Origin: Hyphomicrobiales bacterium
GTDB taxonomy: Bacteria; Pseudomonadota; Alphaproteobacteria; Rhizobiales; Rhizobiaceae
Direction: 5' to 3'
DNA length: 64,000 bases
Assembly: GCA_900466575.1 (NCBI GenBank)
Contig: UBMP01000004.1
Location: 1-64,000 of the forward strand
Under the pieces are notes generated by a model. The model worked only from the letters and a program-made list of their open reading frames with translations. It searched no databases and had not been told where the DNA came from. Shown piece after piece: positions 8,720-19,413 of the stretch (position 1 is the first letter of the stretch; the number at the start of each line of letters is the position of its first letter). Both the position numbers and the translations under genes were made by a program.

Positions 8720-9337
8720 TTGCTGACCCTTTTTCACGCGCCCGGAACCTGTTCCCTTGCTTCGCTGATTATCCTCCACGAGGTCGGTGTCGAACACGAT
8801 GTTCATCTCGTCAATACGATGGCCGGCGGAACCAGGACGCCCGAATATCTTGCCATCAATCCCAAAGGCCGCGTCCCGGCCCTGAAGACCGAGCGCGGCA
8901 TTCTCACCGAAACGCCGGCAATCCTTCTCTACCTCGCCCAGATCGCGCCGCAGGCCGGACTCGCGCCGCTGGCCGATCCGTTCGCCCTGGCAGAGCTGCA
9001 GGCCTTCAACAGCTACCTCGCCTCCACGGTCCATGTCGCCCATGCCCACCGCCCCCGCGGCAGCCGCTGGGCGGACGAGGAAAGCTCGCTCGAGGACATG
9101 AAGCGCCGCGTGCCAGGCAACATGACCGAGTGCTTCAACCTCATCGAAACCGGCATGTTCAAGGGGCCGTGGGTCATGGGCGAGACCTATACAATTGCCG
9201 ACCCCTATCTCTACACCGTCGGCTCATGGCTTGCCGGCGATGGCGTCGATATCGCTGCTTTCCCCCGCGTGCATGATCACTTCAAGCGCATGGGTCAGCG
9301 CGAGGCGGTCAAGAAGGCGCTCGGCACCCCAGCCTGA
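8720..9337 (+). CDS. Glutathione S-transferase family protein
   Basis: A 205-residue cytosolic protein with an N-terminal thioredoxin-like domain (LTLFHAPGTCSLASLI, then NPKGRVPALK and TETPAILLYLA) and an all-helical C-terminal domain with the GETYTIADPYLY motif of the GST C-terminal fold. The GTCS cysteine lies where beta-class GSTs have theirs. The start appears to be TTG at 8720 with GGAG nine bases upstream; no ATG gives a complete first strand. The substrate is unknown. It stands alone between nikR and the glycosyltransferase. Confidence 0.88.
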   Translation: MLTLFHAPGTCSLASLIILHEVGVEHDVHLVNTMAGGTRTPEYLAINPKGRVPALKTERGILTETPAILLYLAQIAPQAGLAPLADPFALAELQAFNSYLASTVHVAHAHRPRGSRWADEESSLEDMKRRVPGNMTECFNLIETGMFKGPWVMGETYTIADPYLYTVGSWLAGDGVDIAAFPRVHDHFKRMGQREAVKKALGTPA

Positions 9338-9415
9338 GGCAGGACTGCCTTGCCGCGTCCGTTTCGGGCAAGCAGCGGGCAGTAAGATCCTCGCGACTCA
9401 TCACGGGCGGGGCGC

Positions 9416-11320
9416 ATGCAGCAATATCTGGTCGAGGCGGTGACGGCCTATCAGGCGGGCGACTTCAGTCGCGCGCTCGCTCTCCTGTCGCGCATGCCGG
9501 ATGGCGCCATGCCGTTGCAGGCGCTGGCCCTGAAGGCGAACATCTTTGCGCGTCGCGGCGAAACGCGTGCTGCCGGCGAGACATTCCTGAAGGCCGCGCG
9601 CATGCCCGGCGCCGACAATGTCCTGTTGCTCAGGCTTGCCGGCCGCATGCTCGATCAGGCAGGCGAGACGGAGCTGCTGGCGGAGGCCGGTGTTGAAATC
9701 CTGCAGTCCGTCACCGAGGACCCGGCGCTGGCCAGCGCCATCATCGGCGCGCTTTCAGCCGCCGGCCGCGCCTCTGAGGCCGCTGCTTTCGTCCCGCTGC
9801 TGGATGCGGCCGATCCAGCGCAGGTCATGCTCGGCGTGACCGTGCTGCGCAGCGCCGGCCGGATCAGCGAGATGCTGCCGCTGCTCGATGCGGCGCTGAA
9901 GAACTTTCCCGCCGACGGCATGCTGAATGCCGAGCGGTTCAACGCCGCACTCGACATCTGCGACTTCGACATCCAGGCCGATTGCCTGCGGCGCATCATG
10001 GACGGGGGCGACCACGGCGGGCAGAACATGTTCGCGGCGCAGTCCATGCATCGGCGGCTGATGTGGTCGGATGACGAGGCGGCCAACAGCAGGCCGGGTC
10101 TCGACCAGTTTCTTCTCTCGCGGCAGATCAACGGTGTCGTGCCCGAGCGCCGCCGGTTCGGCGCGGCGGACCGGAAGATCCGGATCGCCTATCTCTCCAG
10201 CGACTTCTACGCGCATGCCACGATGATCCTCGTGCGCGAGGCGCTGATGGCGCACGACCGCGCGCGTTTCGACATCGGCCTCTTCTGCTACACCAGCGCT
10301 GATCGTGCTGTGGAGCAGGAGACGTGGCCGGACATTCTGAAGGACGCGATCGTCCCGCTGCGCGATCTCGATGATGCCGCGGCCGCACGGGCGATTTCCG
10401 ACTGGCAGGCCGATATCCTGGTCGACCTCAAGGGCTTCACGGGCGGCAATCGGCTGGGCATCGTCGCGCTCTCGGATGCGCCGGTCAAGGCGACCTGGCT
10501 CGGCTATCCCGGCTCCGTCACCGGCGTCGGCCTCGACTATGCGATCTGCGATCCGATCGTCACGCCGGAAAGCGCAAAACCTTTCTACGAGGAGAAGCTC
10601 TGTCGCCTGCCGGAGACCTACCAGTCGAACGACAGCGTGTCGCGCGCCCGGCCGGGCCCCGCCCGCCGCGCCGATCACGGGGTGCCGGAGGGTGCCTTCG
10701 TCTTCGCCTCCTTCAACAATGTCACCAAGATCAGCCGCGAGATTGTCGGGCTGTGGGCGCAGATCCTGACGCGCACCACCGGCAGCATCTTCTGGTGCCT
10801 CGCGCCCCTGGCCGCCCGCAACAATCTCCTCTCAGCCTTCGCCCAGGAAGGCATCGACCCGGACCGGCTCGTCTTCGCCGAAGCCACGCCCTATGAGAAG
10901 CATATCGACCGCGTCGCGCTCGCCGATCTCGTGCTCGACACCTTCCCCTACAACGGGCATACGACGACCTCCGACGCGCTCTGGGCCGGCGTGCCGCTCG
11001 TCGCGCTGTCCGGAAACAGCTTCGCCTCGCGCGTGGCCGAAAGCCTGCTGCGCGCCGTCGGACTTCCCGAACTCGCCGTCCATGACCGTGCCGCCTATGC
11101 CGACCTCGCCGTGGCACTCGGCAACGATCCGGACCGGCTGGCGGAGATCAAGGCAAGCCTCGCCGTGAACGCCCGGATCATGCCTCTCTTCGACAGCGAA
11201 CGCTTCACCCGCCATCTTGAGCGTGCCTATGAGATGATGGCGGAGCGGGCGAGGGCAGGCCTCTCGCCGGATCACATCGACGTCGAGCCGCTGCCGCCGC
11301 GCGAGATTCCCTTCATGTGA
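9416..11320 (+). CDS. SPINDLY/OGT-like TPR glycosyltransferase (GT41 family)
   Basis: A 634-residue protein. The first about 230 residues are helical and tetratricopeptide-like (AYQAGDFSRALALLSRMP, ALKANIFARRGETRAAGE). From about residue 250 it matches the bacterial O-linked N-acetylglucosamine transferase family: RIAYLSSDFYAHA, DILVDLKGFTGGNRLGI, VKATWLGYPGSVTG, FASFNNVTKIS and the donor-site segment LDTFPYNGHTTTSDALWAG. It would transfer a sugar from a nucleotide sugar to a protein or other acceptor in the cytosol, but the acceptor cannot be read from sequence. No flagellar or surface-polysaccharide genes are adjacent. Confidence 0.88.
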   Translation: MQQYLVEAVTAYQAGDFSRALALLSRMPDGAMPLQALALKANIFARRGETRAAGETFLKAARMPGADNVLLLRLAGRMLDQAGETELLAEAGVEILQSVTEDPALASAIIGALSAAGRASEAAAFVPLLDAADPAQVMLGVTVLRSAGRISEMLPLLDAALKNFPADGMLNAERFNAALDICDFDIQADCLRRIMDGGDHGGQNMFAAQSMHRRLMWSDDEAANSRPGLDQFLLSRQINGVVPERRRFGAADRKIRIAYLSSDFYAHATMILVREALMAHDRARFDIGLFCYTSADRAVEQETWPDILKDAIVPLRDLDDAAAARAISDWQADILVDLKGFTGGNRLGIVALSDAPVKATWLGYPGSVTGVGLDYAICDPIVTPESAKPFYEEKLCRLPETYQSNDSVSRARPGPARRADHGVPEGAFVFASFNNVTKISREIVGLWAQILTRTTGSIFWCLAPLAARNNLLSAFAQEGIDPDRLVFAEATPYEKHIDRVALADLVLDTFPYNGHTTTSDALWAGVPLVALSGNSFASRVAESLLRAVGLPELAVHDRAAYADLAVALGNDPDRLAEIKASLAVNARIMPLFDSERFTRHLERAYEMMAERARAGLSPDHIDVEPLPPREIPFM

Positions 11321-11477
11321 GGGCCCATGCCTTCTGAGATGGTGGGGCAGAACGAGGTCAGCGCCCCTGTCACCCTGTACATCGCCTTCTTGTTAGAAGC
11401 GAAACCGGTTTCTGCATCAGGGCTCTGCGAACTCTTGGAATTGCAGGGAGACGGGCCCCTGTCAAAATTTTCTCACA

Positions 11478-12155
11478 TCAATCCGCCACGCTCAAAGCCG
11501 CCGCTTCCTGGCGGCGGCCGGCCATCATCTTCTCGAATGCCGGGCGCTGATGGCACTTTTCATACCAGGCGCGGATATTCGGCTTGTCCTCGAAAAGCTT
11601 CGGTTCGCCCATGGCATAGCGCATGACCTCCGCGACATTGAGATCGGCGACGGTGAAGCGGTCGCCGACGAGGTAGTCGCGCCCGGCCAGGTGCAGCTCC
11701 AGCACGGAAAGCGGCATTTTCAGCATGCGGCTGGCAACCGCGATCGCCTTGCGGCCGCCCTCGCTCGTTTCCTGTCCGGCATCGTGAACGAGGACGATCT
11801 GCACAGTCTGCGGCTCGACCTCGGTCGCAGCCCACAATGTCCATTGCAGCATCTCGCCTTCCTCGGCGATATCGGCCGGCGCCAGCGGCCCGCCATGCTT
11901 CTTGGCGAGATACATGGTGATGGCGAGCGACTCGGTCAGCACAAGACCGTCGTCATCGATGGCCGGGATCTGCGCCGAGGGGTTGACGGCAAGGAAGTCG
12001 GACGAGCGCGTGTTGAAGGGGGCATCTTCCGCGAACGGATTCTTCAGATAGCGCGCCTGCGTCACCTTCACCGGAGTGAAGGGCAGGCCGAGCTCTTCGG
12101 CGGCCCAGTAGACCCGTGAGGCACGGGAGAGATACACACCATAGATCGTCAGCAT
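11478..12155 (-). CDS. Glutathione S-transferase family protein
   Basis: A 225-residue GST with N-terminal thioredoxin-like fold ([41 protein letters not shown], the glutathione-binding cis-Pro and Glu-Ser motif) and a helical C-terminal domain with [17 protein letters not shown] at 12155 begins the first beta strand directly; a 26-codon upstream extension is ignored. The 140 bases between it and the preceding glycosyltransferase hold no gene. It differs from the GST at 8720, sharing only fold motifs. Substrate unknown. Confidence 0.9.
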   Translation of the reverse strand: MLTIYGVYLSRASRVYWAAEELGLPFTPVKVTQARYLKNPFAEDAPFNTRSSDFLAVNPSAQIPAIDDDGLVLTESLAITMYLAKKHGGPLAPADIAEEGEMLQWTLWAATEVEPQTVQIVLVHDAGQETSEGGRKAIAVASRMLKMPLSVLELHLAGRDYLVGDRFTVADLNVAEVMRYAMGEPKLFEDKPNIRAWYEKCHQRPAFEKMMAGRRQEAAALSVAD

Positions 12156-12196
12156 TCGGTCTTTCGCCCCCCGGCGTGCATGGGATGTCTCAAACG

Positions 12197-12242
12197 AATA
12201 AAGCGTGGCGCGATATGGAAGAATCGCGTCCACGCTTTATTG
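12197..12242 (-). terminator. Terminator-like hairpin downstream of the MucR/Ros gene
   Basis: A long inverted repeat pairs AATAAAGCGTGG-CGCGAT with ATCGCG-CCACGCTTTATT around an 8-base loop, with A/T at the ends in both directions. It lies 63 bases past the stop of the minus-strand MucR/Ros gene and before the next minus-strand gene, so it probably ends the regulator transcript. Confidence 0.7.
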
Positions 12243-12304
12243 TCGTTGTCGAATGTCGTTGTCGCAAGGCCCCTCAGACCGGGCTTCTGCGCGCAACCGA
12301 AATC

Positions 12305-12736
12305 TTAGCGGCCGCGACCCTTGCGGCTCTGGCCGAGGCCCATTTCCTTGGCAAGGCGCGAGCGGGCCTGCGCATAAGCCGGCGCGACCATCGGATAGTC
12401 GGCGGCCAGATCCCACTTTTCGCGATACTGCTCAGGCGTGAGGTTGTGATGCGTCATCAGGTGGCGCTTCAGCGACTTGAACGAGCCGCCGCATTCCAAA
12501 CAGGTGATCTGGTCGTCCTGCACCGAGCGGCGAACCGAAACGGCCGGCTTCGGCTTTTCGACGACGGCAGCAACAGGGGCAGGGGAGGAAGTGTTCGACA
12601 GGGCGCCGAAGACCTCGGCGATCAGGTTGGGAAGATCGCTGGCAGGAACCACATGATTGCCGACGTAGGCGGATACGATATCCGACGTCAGTTCAACAAG
12701 AAGGCCCTGATCGGGGGTTTTTGCATTATCTGTCAT
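12305..12736 (-). CDS. MucR/Ros family zinc-finger transcriptional regulator
   Basis: A 143-residue DNA-binding protein of the Ros/MucR family, global regulators of exopolysaccharide, motility and virulence or symbiosis in rhizobia. The prokaryotic Cys2His2 zinc finger is [19 protein letters not shown] with C79, C82, H92 and H96/H97, followed by [12 protein letters not shown] and [14 protein letters not shown]. The N-terminal region [21 protein letters not shown] is the conserved oligomerisation part. Family members repress their own promoters, and the AT-rich 397-base region upstream is a natural place for that. Confidence 0.93.
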   Translation of the reverse strand: MTDNAKTPDQGLLVELTSDIVSAYVGNHVVPASDLPNLIAEVFGALSNTSSPAPVAAVVEKPKPAVSVRRSVQDDQITCLECGGSFKSLKRHLMTHHNLTPEQYREKWDLAADYPMVAPAYAQARSRLAKEMGLGQSRKGRGR

Positions 12737-13133
12737 ATTGTTCTCCGAGAGACGTGCAAAGCGCCTGGAGTGCGCCTCGCACTAAGCTGGATCCACCCGT
12801 CCTGGGACGGGAAGTTGCGAAAAAGTATTGTGCGGCCAGTGCAGACCAGCGAACCCCCCGAAGTCTTTGTCCACTGTAGTTTCTGCTTAATGCTCTGGCC
12901 CCAAAGGCACAGAGATTAATTTCCGGCGAAGCACAACCTTTGCAGTTGTCGTGATTACCACCGATTCAGTAAAAGTCCATATGGAAATAGGCAGATTTTA
13001 CCAATTCTAACCAATCCGTAACAATTGGCCAGAACGATATAGGAATAGAATAATCGGCATGTTAGCGATTGCCGTGACCTAGTCCCGCCTTGGGACGTTC
13101 TGTCTTGGGAACTATGTTGTCGGTGAAACTATT
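12737..13133. promoter_or_regulatory. AT-rich intergenic region, mucR promoter side
   Basis: A 397-base gap with no protein gene between the start of the minus-strand MucR/Ros gene and the end of the minus-strand antiporter operon. Bases 12940-13060 are clearly AT-rich for this genome and contain several short T/A runs, as expected for MucR-type targets, which are AT-rich with low sequence specificity. No intrinsic terminator for mnhG was recognised here. Confidence 0.45.
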
Positions 13134-13478
13134 TCAACCGCGGCCTTTCTCCTCCCGGGCATAGTCATCCCGGACACTCGCTGCATCGAGCGGCACACGC
13201 GATATATGTGCGGCGCGTGCCAGCAGATGTGCCGAAACCGGGGCCGTGAGAATGAAGAAGCAGAACCCGGCAAGTGCCCGCACAAGGATGGCTGCATCCT
13301 GCGAGCCGAGACCGGCTGCGATCAGAAGCAGCCCGGAACCGACCGTTCCCGCCTTCGAGGCCGCGTGCATGCGCGTGTAGACATCGGGCAGGCGCAGCAG
13401 GCCGAGCGCGGCGAGAACCGAAAAGAGCGAGCCCCCGATGATGAGGATGCTCAAAGGAATGGCGAGCCACAGCGTCAT
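13134..13478 (-). CDS. mnhG: Cation/proton antiporter subunit G
   Basis: A 114-residue membrane protein with three hydrophobic segments ([64 protein letters not shown]) and the family motif [19 protein letters not shown]. Last gene of the mnhA-G operon; ATG at 13478 overlaps the mnhF stop by 4 bases. It is an essential part of the Mrp/Mnh/Pha complex that exports Na+ or K+ in exchange for protons. Confidence 0.92.
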   Translation of the reverse strand: MTLWLAIPLSILIIGGSLFSVLAALGLLRLPDVYTRMHAASKAGTVGSGLLLIAAGLGSQDAAILVRALAGFCFFILTAPVSAHLLARAAHISRVPLDAASVRDDYAREEKGRG

Positions 13479-13840
13479 TTCTTCTTCCTCCCGGTCACCG
13501 ACTTGCGTTTCACCTTGCCCGGCGCGCCGACGCCTTGTTTCGGCACTCCCGCCTTCACCCTGCCTGCCGTGGCCAGTACGAAGCGCGCGAAGGCGATCGT
13601 GGCAAGGAAGCCGACGAGACCCAGCGCCATGGCGATATCGATATAAAGGTGGAAACCGGTTTTCAGCGCGATCACAGCAATGAAGCCGATGGCAATCGCC
13701 ACCAGCATGTCGAGCGCGACGACCCGGTCGGGCAGGCTTGGGCCCCGGATGACCCGGATCACCGTCATCAGGAAGGCGAGCGGCAGCGCGATCAGCGCGA
13801 ACCAAATGGCCCATTGCAGGATCTGGTCGCCCGCCGTCAT
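13475..13840 (-). CDS. mnhF: Cation/proton antiporter subunit F
   Basis: A 121-residue subunit with three transmembrane helices ([54 protein letters not shown]) and the family motif [17 protein letters not shown]. The C-terminal 30 residues are unusually basic ([13 protein letters not shown]), probably a cytosolic tail. It overlaps both neighbours by 4 bases, so translation of E, F and G is coupled. Confidence 0.93.
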   Translation of the reverse strand: MTAGDQILQWAIWFALIALPLAFLMTVIRVIRGPSLPDRVVALDMLVAIAIGFIAVIALKTGFHLYIDIAMALGLVGFLATIAFARFVLATAGRVKAGVPKQGVGAPGKVKRKSVTGRKKK

Positions 13841-14313
13841 CGGAATGCCTCCAGGATTTTCGCTTCGAAGCCGTTGGCAATGTCGCGGATCGTTGCCTCC
13901 GGGTCGGCGCAGTCGAGCGCATGCACATAGAGCACGCGCCGGTCCTCCGAGACATCGACCGAAAGCGTGCCCGGCGTCAGCGTGATCAGATTGGCCAGAA
14001 GCGTGATCTCAAAATCCCGATCCACCGTGAGCGGGAAGGCGAAGATGCCCGGCTTGAGGTTCATCCTGGGGCGCGTCACGAGGATCGCGACCCTGAAGGC
14101 CGAAAGCGCCAGTTCCCGGAAGAAGAGAAGAATGAGCGCCAGCGCCTTGAAGGGGCGGATGGCGATGCGGCTCGGCTGTACGTTTTCGCGGATGAGGAAG
14201 AGTGCCAGGCCTGAAAGCACCAGCCCGAAGGCGAGGTTGAGCGGCGTGAACGAGCCCGTGACGGCCGCCCAGACCAGCGTGAAGAGAACGAGGATCACCA
14301 GCCGCGTCATCAT
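13837..14313 (-). CDS. mnhE: Cation/proton antiporter subunit E
   Basis: A 158-residue subunit of the Mrp-type complex. Two or three N-terminal membrane helices ([53 protein letters not shown]) are followed by a cytosolic domain with the family motif [32 protein letters not shown] at 14313 overlaps the mnhD stop by 4 bases; an in-frame ATG follows directly at 14310. Confidence 0.92.
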   Translation of the reverse strand: MMTRLVILVLFTLVWAAVTGSFTPLNLAFGLVLSGLALFLIRENVQPSRIAIRPFKALALILLFFRELALSAFRVAILVTRPRMNLKPGIFAFPLTVDRDFEITLLANLITLTPGTLSVDVSEDRRVLYVHALDCADPEATIRDIANGFEAKILEAFR

Positions 14314-15884
14314 GGCGTGGGTACTCCTGCCGGAAAGACGGAGTGGAGGTAGGCGCTCGGATCGAGAACTCCGTTTGCGGCAGACAGTGTCAGCGCCAGC
14401 AGCGGTTCGGGGTAAAGCCCGATCGCGAGCGAAACAAGCGTGAGGGCCAGAAGCGGCACCCATTCGCTGGCCTGCATCCGCATGGGATCGACAGCGCCCG
14501 TGGCGGGCATGCGCCACCAGCCGAGCGCGAAGGCGCGTGCGGCGGCAATGGTCGTCAAGAGGCCGGAAACGAGGAGGGCCGTTCCCTGCCACCACGCGCC
14601 GAAATCGAACGCCGCCTTGACCAGCATCGCCTTCGGCCAGAACCCTGAAAAGGGCGGCAGGCCGGAGACGGAGAGGAACAGGCAAAGCGTCATTGCGGAA
14701 AGAAGCGGGCTTTTTGCGTAAAGCCCGGCGAGGTCATGCAGCGAGAAGGAACCGCCCATGCGCCCCGCCACGCCCGCGGCCAGATAAAGCGCCAGCATGA
14801 CGATCATCGAATGCAGCCCGTAGAAGATCACGCCGGAAATGGCGGTCTGCGCGCCGAGCGACACGCCCGTGAGCATGATGCCGATGCCGCTGATCACCAT
14901 GTAGCCGAGCATGCGGCGGATATCGGCCTGCGCCAGCGCGCCGAGCGCGCCCGTGAGCATGGTCGCAATGGCAACCGCGCCGATCAGCATGGAATAGGCG
15001 TTTCCCTCCTCGGGAAACATCATGACCATGACCCGGATCAGCGCGTAGACGCCGACCTTGGTGAGCAGCCCGGCAAAAAGGCCGGCCACCACGATGCGCG
15101 GCGTGTGATAGGAGGCCGGCAGCCAGAAATTGACCGGGAAGGCGGCCGCCTTCATCGAAAACGCGGCCACGAAGACAAGCCCCAGCGTCATCATCGGCGC
15201 CGACGGTGCAAGCGTGGGCGCCTTGGCTGCGATGTCGGCCATGTTGAGGGTGCCGAACATGGCGTAGAGAATGCCGACCGCGATCAGGAACAGCGTGGTT
15301 CCGATGAGGTTGAGGATCGCGTATTTCGTCGCCCCGTCCAGCTGTTCCCGCTCCGAACCGAGGACGATAAGGCCGAAGGACGAAATCAGCAGCACCTCGA
15401 ACCAGACATAGAGGTTGAAGAGGTCGCCGGTCAGAAACGCGCCCGACACGCCGCCGACCATCAGGAACAGGAAGGGAAAGAAGCCGTAGGCGCGCCGTGT
15501 CCTGTCGATGTCGCCCAGCGCCGCGACGCCGCCGCCAAGGGCTGCAACGCCCGCCGCGAGATTGAACAGCGCGCCGGTGAGGTCGACCGTGAAGGCGATG
15601 CCGAAGGGCGGCAGCCAGCGGCCCATCACCATGGTGATCGGCCCCTCGCGGATGACGGCGACCAAAAGCCCCGCATCCATCAGTGCCAGAAGTCCAAGTG
15701 CGGGGATCGCGAGCCACGACTGCAGCCCCATGCGCTTGCGCGCCATGATGAGGATGGCCCCCACCAGCATGCACCACACCGGCGGCGCGATGACGAGCCA
15801 GTGCACCGCCGGAACGGGCGCAAGCGCGAACGACGTCTGAAGCGCTTCCAAAGGTATGCCGCTGGCTGCCATGAACCTGTTCAA
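14310..15884 (-). CDS. mnhD: Cation/proton antiporter subunit D
   Basis: A 524-residue polytopic membrane protein related to the proton-pumping NuoN/NuoM subunits of complex I. Family motifs include LTGDLFNLYVWFEVLLISSF, FSMKAAAFPVNFWLPASYHT and LFLSVSGLPPFSGFWPK. The conserved glutamate in WFEV and lysine in SMKAA are the expected proton-path residues. ATG at 15884 gives MNRF; the next ATG at 15872 is also possible. With MnhA it is thought to form the ion-translocating core. Confidence 0.93.
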   Translation of the reverse strand: MNRFMAASGIPLEALQTSFALAPVPAVHWLVIAPPVWCMLVGAILIMARKRMGLQSWLAIPALGLLALMDAGLLVAVIREGPITMVMGRWLPPFGIAFTVDLTGALFNLAAGVAALGGGVAALGDIDRTRRAYGFFPFLFLMVGGVSGAFLTGDLFNLYVWFEVLLISSFGLIVLGSEREQLDGATKYAILNLIGTTLFLIAVGILYAMFGTLNMADIAAKAPTLAPSAPMMTLGLVFVAAFSMKAAAFPVNFWLPASYHTPRIVVAGLFAGLLTKVGVYALIRVMVMMFPEEGNAYSMLIGAVAIATMLTGALGALAQADIRRMLGYMVISGIGIMLTGVSLGAQTAISGVIFYGLHSMIVMLALYLAAGVAGRMGGSFSLHDLAGLYAKSPLLSAMTLCLFLSVSGLPPFSGFWPKAMLVKAAFDFGAWWQGTALLVSGLLTTIAAARAFALGWWRMPATGAVDPMRMQASEWVPLLALTLVSLAIGLYPEPLLALTLSAANGVLDPSAYLHSVFPAGVPTP

Positions 15885-15893
15885 TCCTTCCCG

Positions 15894-16271
15894 TCAGTAG
15901 CCAAGCGGCGGTGGCGGAGCGTCTTCCGGCTCGGCCAGGCGCATCTGGTGCGTGTCGTCGGTCTTCAGGGCCTGATAGGCGCGATAGGCCAGCACCAGCA
16001 GGAAGGCGAAGAAGGAAAACGAAATGACGATGGCCGTCAGGATCAGCGCCTGAGGCAGTGGATTGGCCGCAGTGGCCGGCAACGTCTCCGCGCCCTTGCC
16101 GATGATCGGCGGCGCCTCGCGCGTCACGCGGCCGGCAACGAAAATCAGCATGTTCACCGCATTGCCGAGGATCGCGACACCGATGAGGATGCGGATGATA
16201 TACTGCGACAGCATCAGATAGATCGCGACGGTGAAGAAGATGCCGACGATGATCGCCATGAACCCTTCCAT
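15894..16271 (-). CDS. mnhC: Cation/proton antiporter subunit C
   Basis: A 125-residue NuoK-like subunit with three helices (AIIVGIFFTVAIYLML, LIGVAILGNAVNMLIFVAG, LPQALILTAIVISFSFFAFLLVLAYRAY). The motif NPLPQALILTAIVI is diagnostic. ATG at 16271 lies two bases after the mnhB stop, whereas a longer upstream reading frame would overlap mnhB. The last 25 residues are a hydrophilic tail ending in PPPPLGY. Confidence 0.92.
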   Translation of the reverse strand: MEGFMAIIVGIFFTVAIYLMLSQYIIRILIGVAILGNAVNMLIFVAGRVTREAPPIIGKGAETLPATAANPLPQALILTAIVISFSFFAFLLVLAYRAYQALKTDDTHQMRLAEPEDAPPPPLGY

Positions 16272-16273
16272 GA

Positions 16274-16732
16274 TCAGTCGTCCTCCCGTTCTTCCAAGGC
16301 GAGCGCGATGGTGGTGATCGCCCCCGTGACTACCAGATAGACGCCGATATCGAACATCAGGGGCGTCGATAGCGCCACCTCGGTGCCGAGAATGTGCGGA
16401 AACGCCCAGAGCGCGGTCATGAACGGCACGTCGGCGAAAAGCGACAGCAGGCCCGCCAGCGCGGCCATTGCCAGCCCCGCCGCAGCGATCGCAATCGGGT
16501 CGAACCATAGCGCGCGGCGCACGGCCGAAACGCCGTTGGCGATTCCGAGGATGGCAAGGGCCGAGGCCGCGATCAGCCCGCCGATGAAGCCGCCGCCCGG
16601 CTGGTTATGCCCGCGCAGCAGAACGAAGACGGAGAACAGCATCATCAGTGCGGTCAGATAGGGCGCCATGGTGCGGAAGATCAGTGTATCCATCCCGCGC
16701 CGTTCGCCTCTCCTGGGGCTGCGATCTGCCAT
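16274..16732 (-). CDS. mnhB: Cation/proton antiporter subunit B
   Basis: A 152-residue subunit with four hydrophobic helices and the family motif [19 protein letters not shown]. The start codon at 16732 shares one base with the mnhA stop (TGATG), arguing for this start; an internal ATG (MDTLIFRT) would remove a basic leader. In some rhizobia A and B are fused in PhaAB; here they are separate. Confidence 0.92.
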   Translation of the reverse strand: MADRSPRRGERRGMDTLIFRTMAPYLTALMMLFSVFVLLRGHNQPGGGFIGGLIAASALAILGIANGVSAVRRALWFDPIAIAAAGLAMAALAGLLSLFADVPFMTALWAFPHILGTEVALSTPLMFDIGVYLVVTGAITTIALALEEREDD

Positions 16733-19182
16733 CAGTCGCTCCTTTCCGGGTCGTTATCGGCTGGCCTGACGGTTCCCGACACCCGGATGCGGATCAGCGC
16801 GAGGATGGCAAGTCCCGTGATCGCCACGACCGCGATCTCGCCGAGCGTATCCGTGCCGCGGAAGTCGACAATGATGACATTGACGACATTGGTCCCGTGC
16901 GCCACCACCTTCGACCAGGCATTGAAGAAGTCGGTGAGCTCCCTGTTGAAAGGCATCTGCACGGCGCGAAGCAGCAGTGCCGCGAAGCCGACGCCGCAGG
17001 CCAGAGCGATGACGGCATCCTTGATCATCTCCCATCCATGGCGGTGATCGCTCGGCTGAAGGTCCAGCCGGGTCATGACGAGCGCGAGGATCACGACCGA
17101 GAGCGTCTCCACCATGAACTGCGTGAAGGCAAGGTCCGGCGCGCCATAGAGCATGAAGATCACGGCGACGGAAAAGCCCTGTATGCCGAGCGACACGATG
17201 GCCGTCAGCCGGTCGGCGGCGAGCACCACCGCGAAGAGGCCGATGACGGCGATCGCGAAGATGACGAGTTCATGGAATCCCGCCTCTGCCGGCCACACGG
17301 GCGGAGAGGGCCATTCGGAGAAGATGGCCATCGGAACCAGAAGCGAAGTCGCGATCACGATGAACGTGACCATGATATAGGTCTCGAGCCGCCCGGACTG
17401 GATGCGCGTCGTCAGTGCATGTGCGCCCCTGATCAGCCCGCGCATCGCCTGGTCGAAACCCTGGTCGGGCCCCCAGCCGATCGATTCCAGCGCGGCTGCT
17501 GCCGCATCGCGCGCCCGGTCGAGAAGGAGATAGACGATGACGCCGAGCGCGACCGTCACCAGCGAGAGAAGGAAGGGCAGCGACAGATGCGGGATCGCCG
17601 AGATTGTCACCGTCCGCGCCTGATGCGCGATCGCCGAGGCCATGGGCGAGGAGAAGGCGGCGTGGAACGCATCGGAAAAGACGCCCGCCGCCAGCCCTGC
17701 CAGCGCCAGCACGACCGGACCGGCGAGCATCAGGAGAGGCGCCTCGTGGATGTGCGTCGCCTGCATTTTGTCCTTCTCCCCCTTTGTGGAGGCGACGCCC
17801 GGCAAGGCAGAGGCGGGTGCCACAGGCTTTGCCTCGTGATGAGGTCCGGGCAGCGCACGCTCCGGCCCGATGAACGGCTTCAACGCCACGGCGAAGGCAA
17901 GGGCGAACATCAGCGCATTTCCGATGATCGCAGTCAGCATAAAGGCGAGCGCGCGCGGATTGCTGCCGGCAAGCGCTTCATAGATCTCTTCCTTGGCGAG
18001 AAAGCCGAGAAGCGGCGGCAGCCCGCCCATGGACAGCGCCGCGAGCATCGCGGCCGCGAACGTGACCGGCATCGCCCGCCTCAGGCCGCCGAGACGGGTG
18101 ACGTCGCGCGTGCCGGCCTCATGGTCGATGGCGCCCGCCACCATGAACAGCGCTCCCTTGAACAGCGCGTGCGCGATGAGATAGAGCACCGCACTTTCCA
18201 GCGCATGCGGTGTTCCAAACCCGGTCAGCATCACGAGGAGCCCCAGCGAGGCGACCGTGGTGTAGGCCAGCATCAGCTTGAGATCCGTCTGCCGAAGGCC
18301 GATCACCGTGCCGGCAATGAGCGTCGCGCCGCCGAAGACGGGGAGGATCGTTTCCCAGGCGGGCGTATCGCCGAAGGCGGGCTGCAGCCGCATCAGCAGA
18401 AACACGCCGGCTTTCACCATGGTTGCCGAATGCAGATAGGCCGAGACGGGGGTCGGAGCCTCCATCGCGTTCGGCAGCCAGAAGTGGAACGGGAACTGCG
18501 CGGACTTCGTGAAGGCGCCGCCGAGGATCAGCAGCAGGCTCGCGAAGAAGAAGGGGCTCGCCTTTAGAGCCGGTGCATATTCCAGGAGCAGGGAGATCGT
18601 GCTGACGCCGGTGATGTTCCATACGAGGATCAGGCCCGCCAGCAGCGCCAGCCCGCCGCCACCCGTCACCACCAGCGCCTGGATCGCCGCCCGCCGCGAG
18701 GCCTCGCGCGCATGGTCGAAACCGATCAGCAGGAAGGAGGTGATCGAGGTCAGCTCCCAGTAGATGAAGAGCATGAGAAAACTGTCCGAGACGACGACGC
18801 CGAGCATCGACCCCATGAACATCAGGATGAAGGAAAAGAACCGCCCTTGCTGCGCATGTCCCTTCAGGTAGCCGCCGGCATACAGGATGATCAGCGCGCC
18901 GATGCCCGAAATCAGCAGCACGAATGTCAGCGACAGCCCGTCGATCAGCCAGGAATAGCTGACATTGAAGGACGGCACCCACAGATACCCGCCCGTCACC
19001 GCCTGCCCGGCCTGCACATCGGAAAGCGCCCGGCAGAAGAATGCGAAAATCCCTGTCGGCACCAGCGCCAGCGGCAAAGCCGCGCGATGCCCCATCGCCC
19101 GCGTCAGCACAGGCGCCACCGCCGCCGCAAGGAACGGCGCGATCAGGGCCAGAAAGATGAAGGGCGCATCATTCGCCGCCAT
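16732..19182 (-). CDS. mnhA: Cation/proton antiporter subunit A
   Basis: An 816-residue polytopic membrane protein, first gene of the mnhA-G operon. The N-terminal two thirds is NuoL-like: [34 protein letters not shown] and [15 protein letters not shown] with the conserved Lys residues and [15 protein letters not shown]. The C-terminal part carries MbhD/MbhE-like helices ([21 protein letters not shown] and [15 protein letters not shown]). The assembled MnhABCDEFG complex exchanges Na+ or K+ for H+ and supports pH and salt tolerance. The 230 bases upstream hold no gene. Confidence 0.94.
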   Translation of the reverse strand: MAANDAPFIFLALIAPFLAAAVAPVLTRAMGHRAALPLALVPTGIFAFFCRALSDVQAGQAVTGGYLWVPSFNVSYSWLIDGLSLTFVLLISGIGALIILYAGGYLKGHAQQGRFFSFILMFMGSMLGVVVSDSFLMLFIYWELTSITSFLLIGFDHAREASRRAAIQALVVTGGGGLALLAGLILVWNITGVSTISLLLEYAPALKASPFFFASLLLILGGAFTKSAQFPFHFWLPNAMEAPTPVSAYLHSATMVKAGVFLLMRLQPAFGDTPAWETILPVFGGATLIAGTVIGLRQTDLKLMLAYTTVASLGLLVMLTGFGTPHALESAVLYLIAHALFKGALFMVAGAIDHEAGTRDVTRLGGLRRAMPVTFAAAMLAALSMGGLPPLLGFLAKEEIYEALAGSNPRALAFMLTAIIGNALMFALAFAVALKPFIGPERALPGPHHEAKPVAPASALPGVASTKGEKDKMQATHIHEAPLLMLAGPVVLALAGLAAGVFSDAFHAAFSSPMASAIAHQARTVTISAIPHLSLPFLLSLVTVALGVIVYLLLDRARDAAAAALESIGWGPDQGFDQAMRGLIRGAHALTTRIQSGRLETYIMVTFIVIATSLLVPMAIFSEWPSPPVWPAEAGFHELVIFAIAVIGLFAVVLAADRLTAIVSLGIQGFSVAVIFMLYGAPDLAFTQFMVETLSVVILALVMTRLDLQPSDHRHGWEMIKDAVIALACGVGFAALLLRAVQMPFNRELTDFFNAWSKVVAHGTNVVNVIIVDFRGTDTLGEIAVVAITGLAILALIRIRVSGTVRPADNDPERSD

Positions 19183-19338
19183 GGGGTCTCCGCATTGAGC
19201 CTGGGGATGAAGGGATAGGGTAATGCCGCGGCCGGCTCAAGCTTGGCAGGGGATTTTTCGGGGGAGGGGCAAAAAACTCCTACGCCACGTACCCGGCGGG
19301 CGGCGGGCCCGATGCGCTGAAAAGGTCCCATTTTCTCC

Positions 19339-19363
19339 GGAACATCCCTCTGCCGTTCCTGTT
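19339..19363 (+). promoter_or_regulatory. EcfG-type general stress promoter
   Basis: GGAAC at 19339-19343, a 16-base spacer, then TGTT at 19360-19363. The alphaproteobacterial general stress sigma factor EcfG recognises GGAAC-N16/17-CGTT, so one of nine positions differs. It is 50 bases upstream of a small hydrophilic protein of a stress-associated type. Confidence 0.7.
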
Positions 19364-19413
19364 AGACCCACCGAGATCGCGAAGATGATCTCATCAACCC
19401 AAGGAGAAAAGCA

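Noticed and set aside
14736-18567. Long plus-strand frames opposite the antiporter operon
   Set aside because: They encode Arg/His/Glu-rich sequence with no domain and run antisense to well-conserved membrane subunits.
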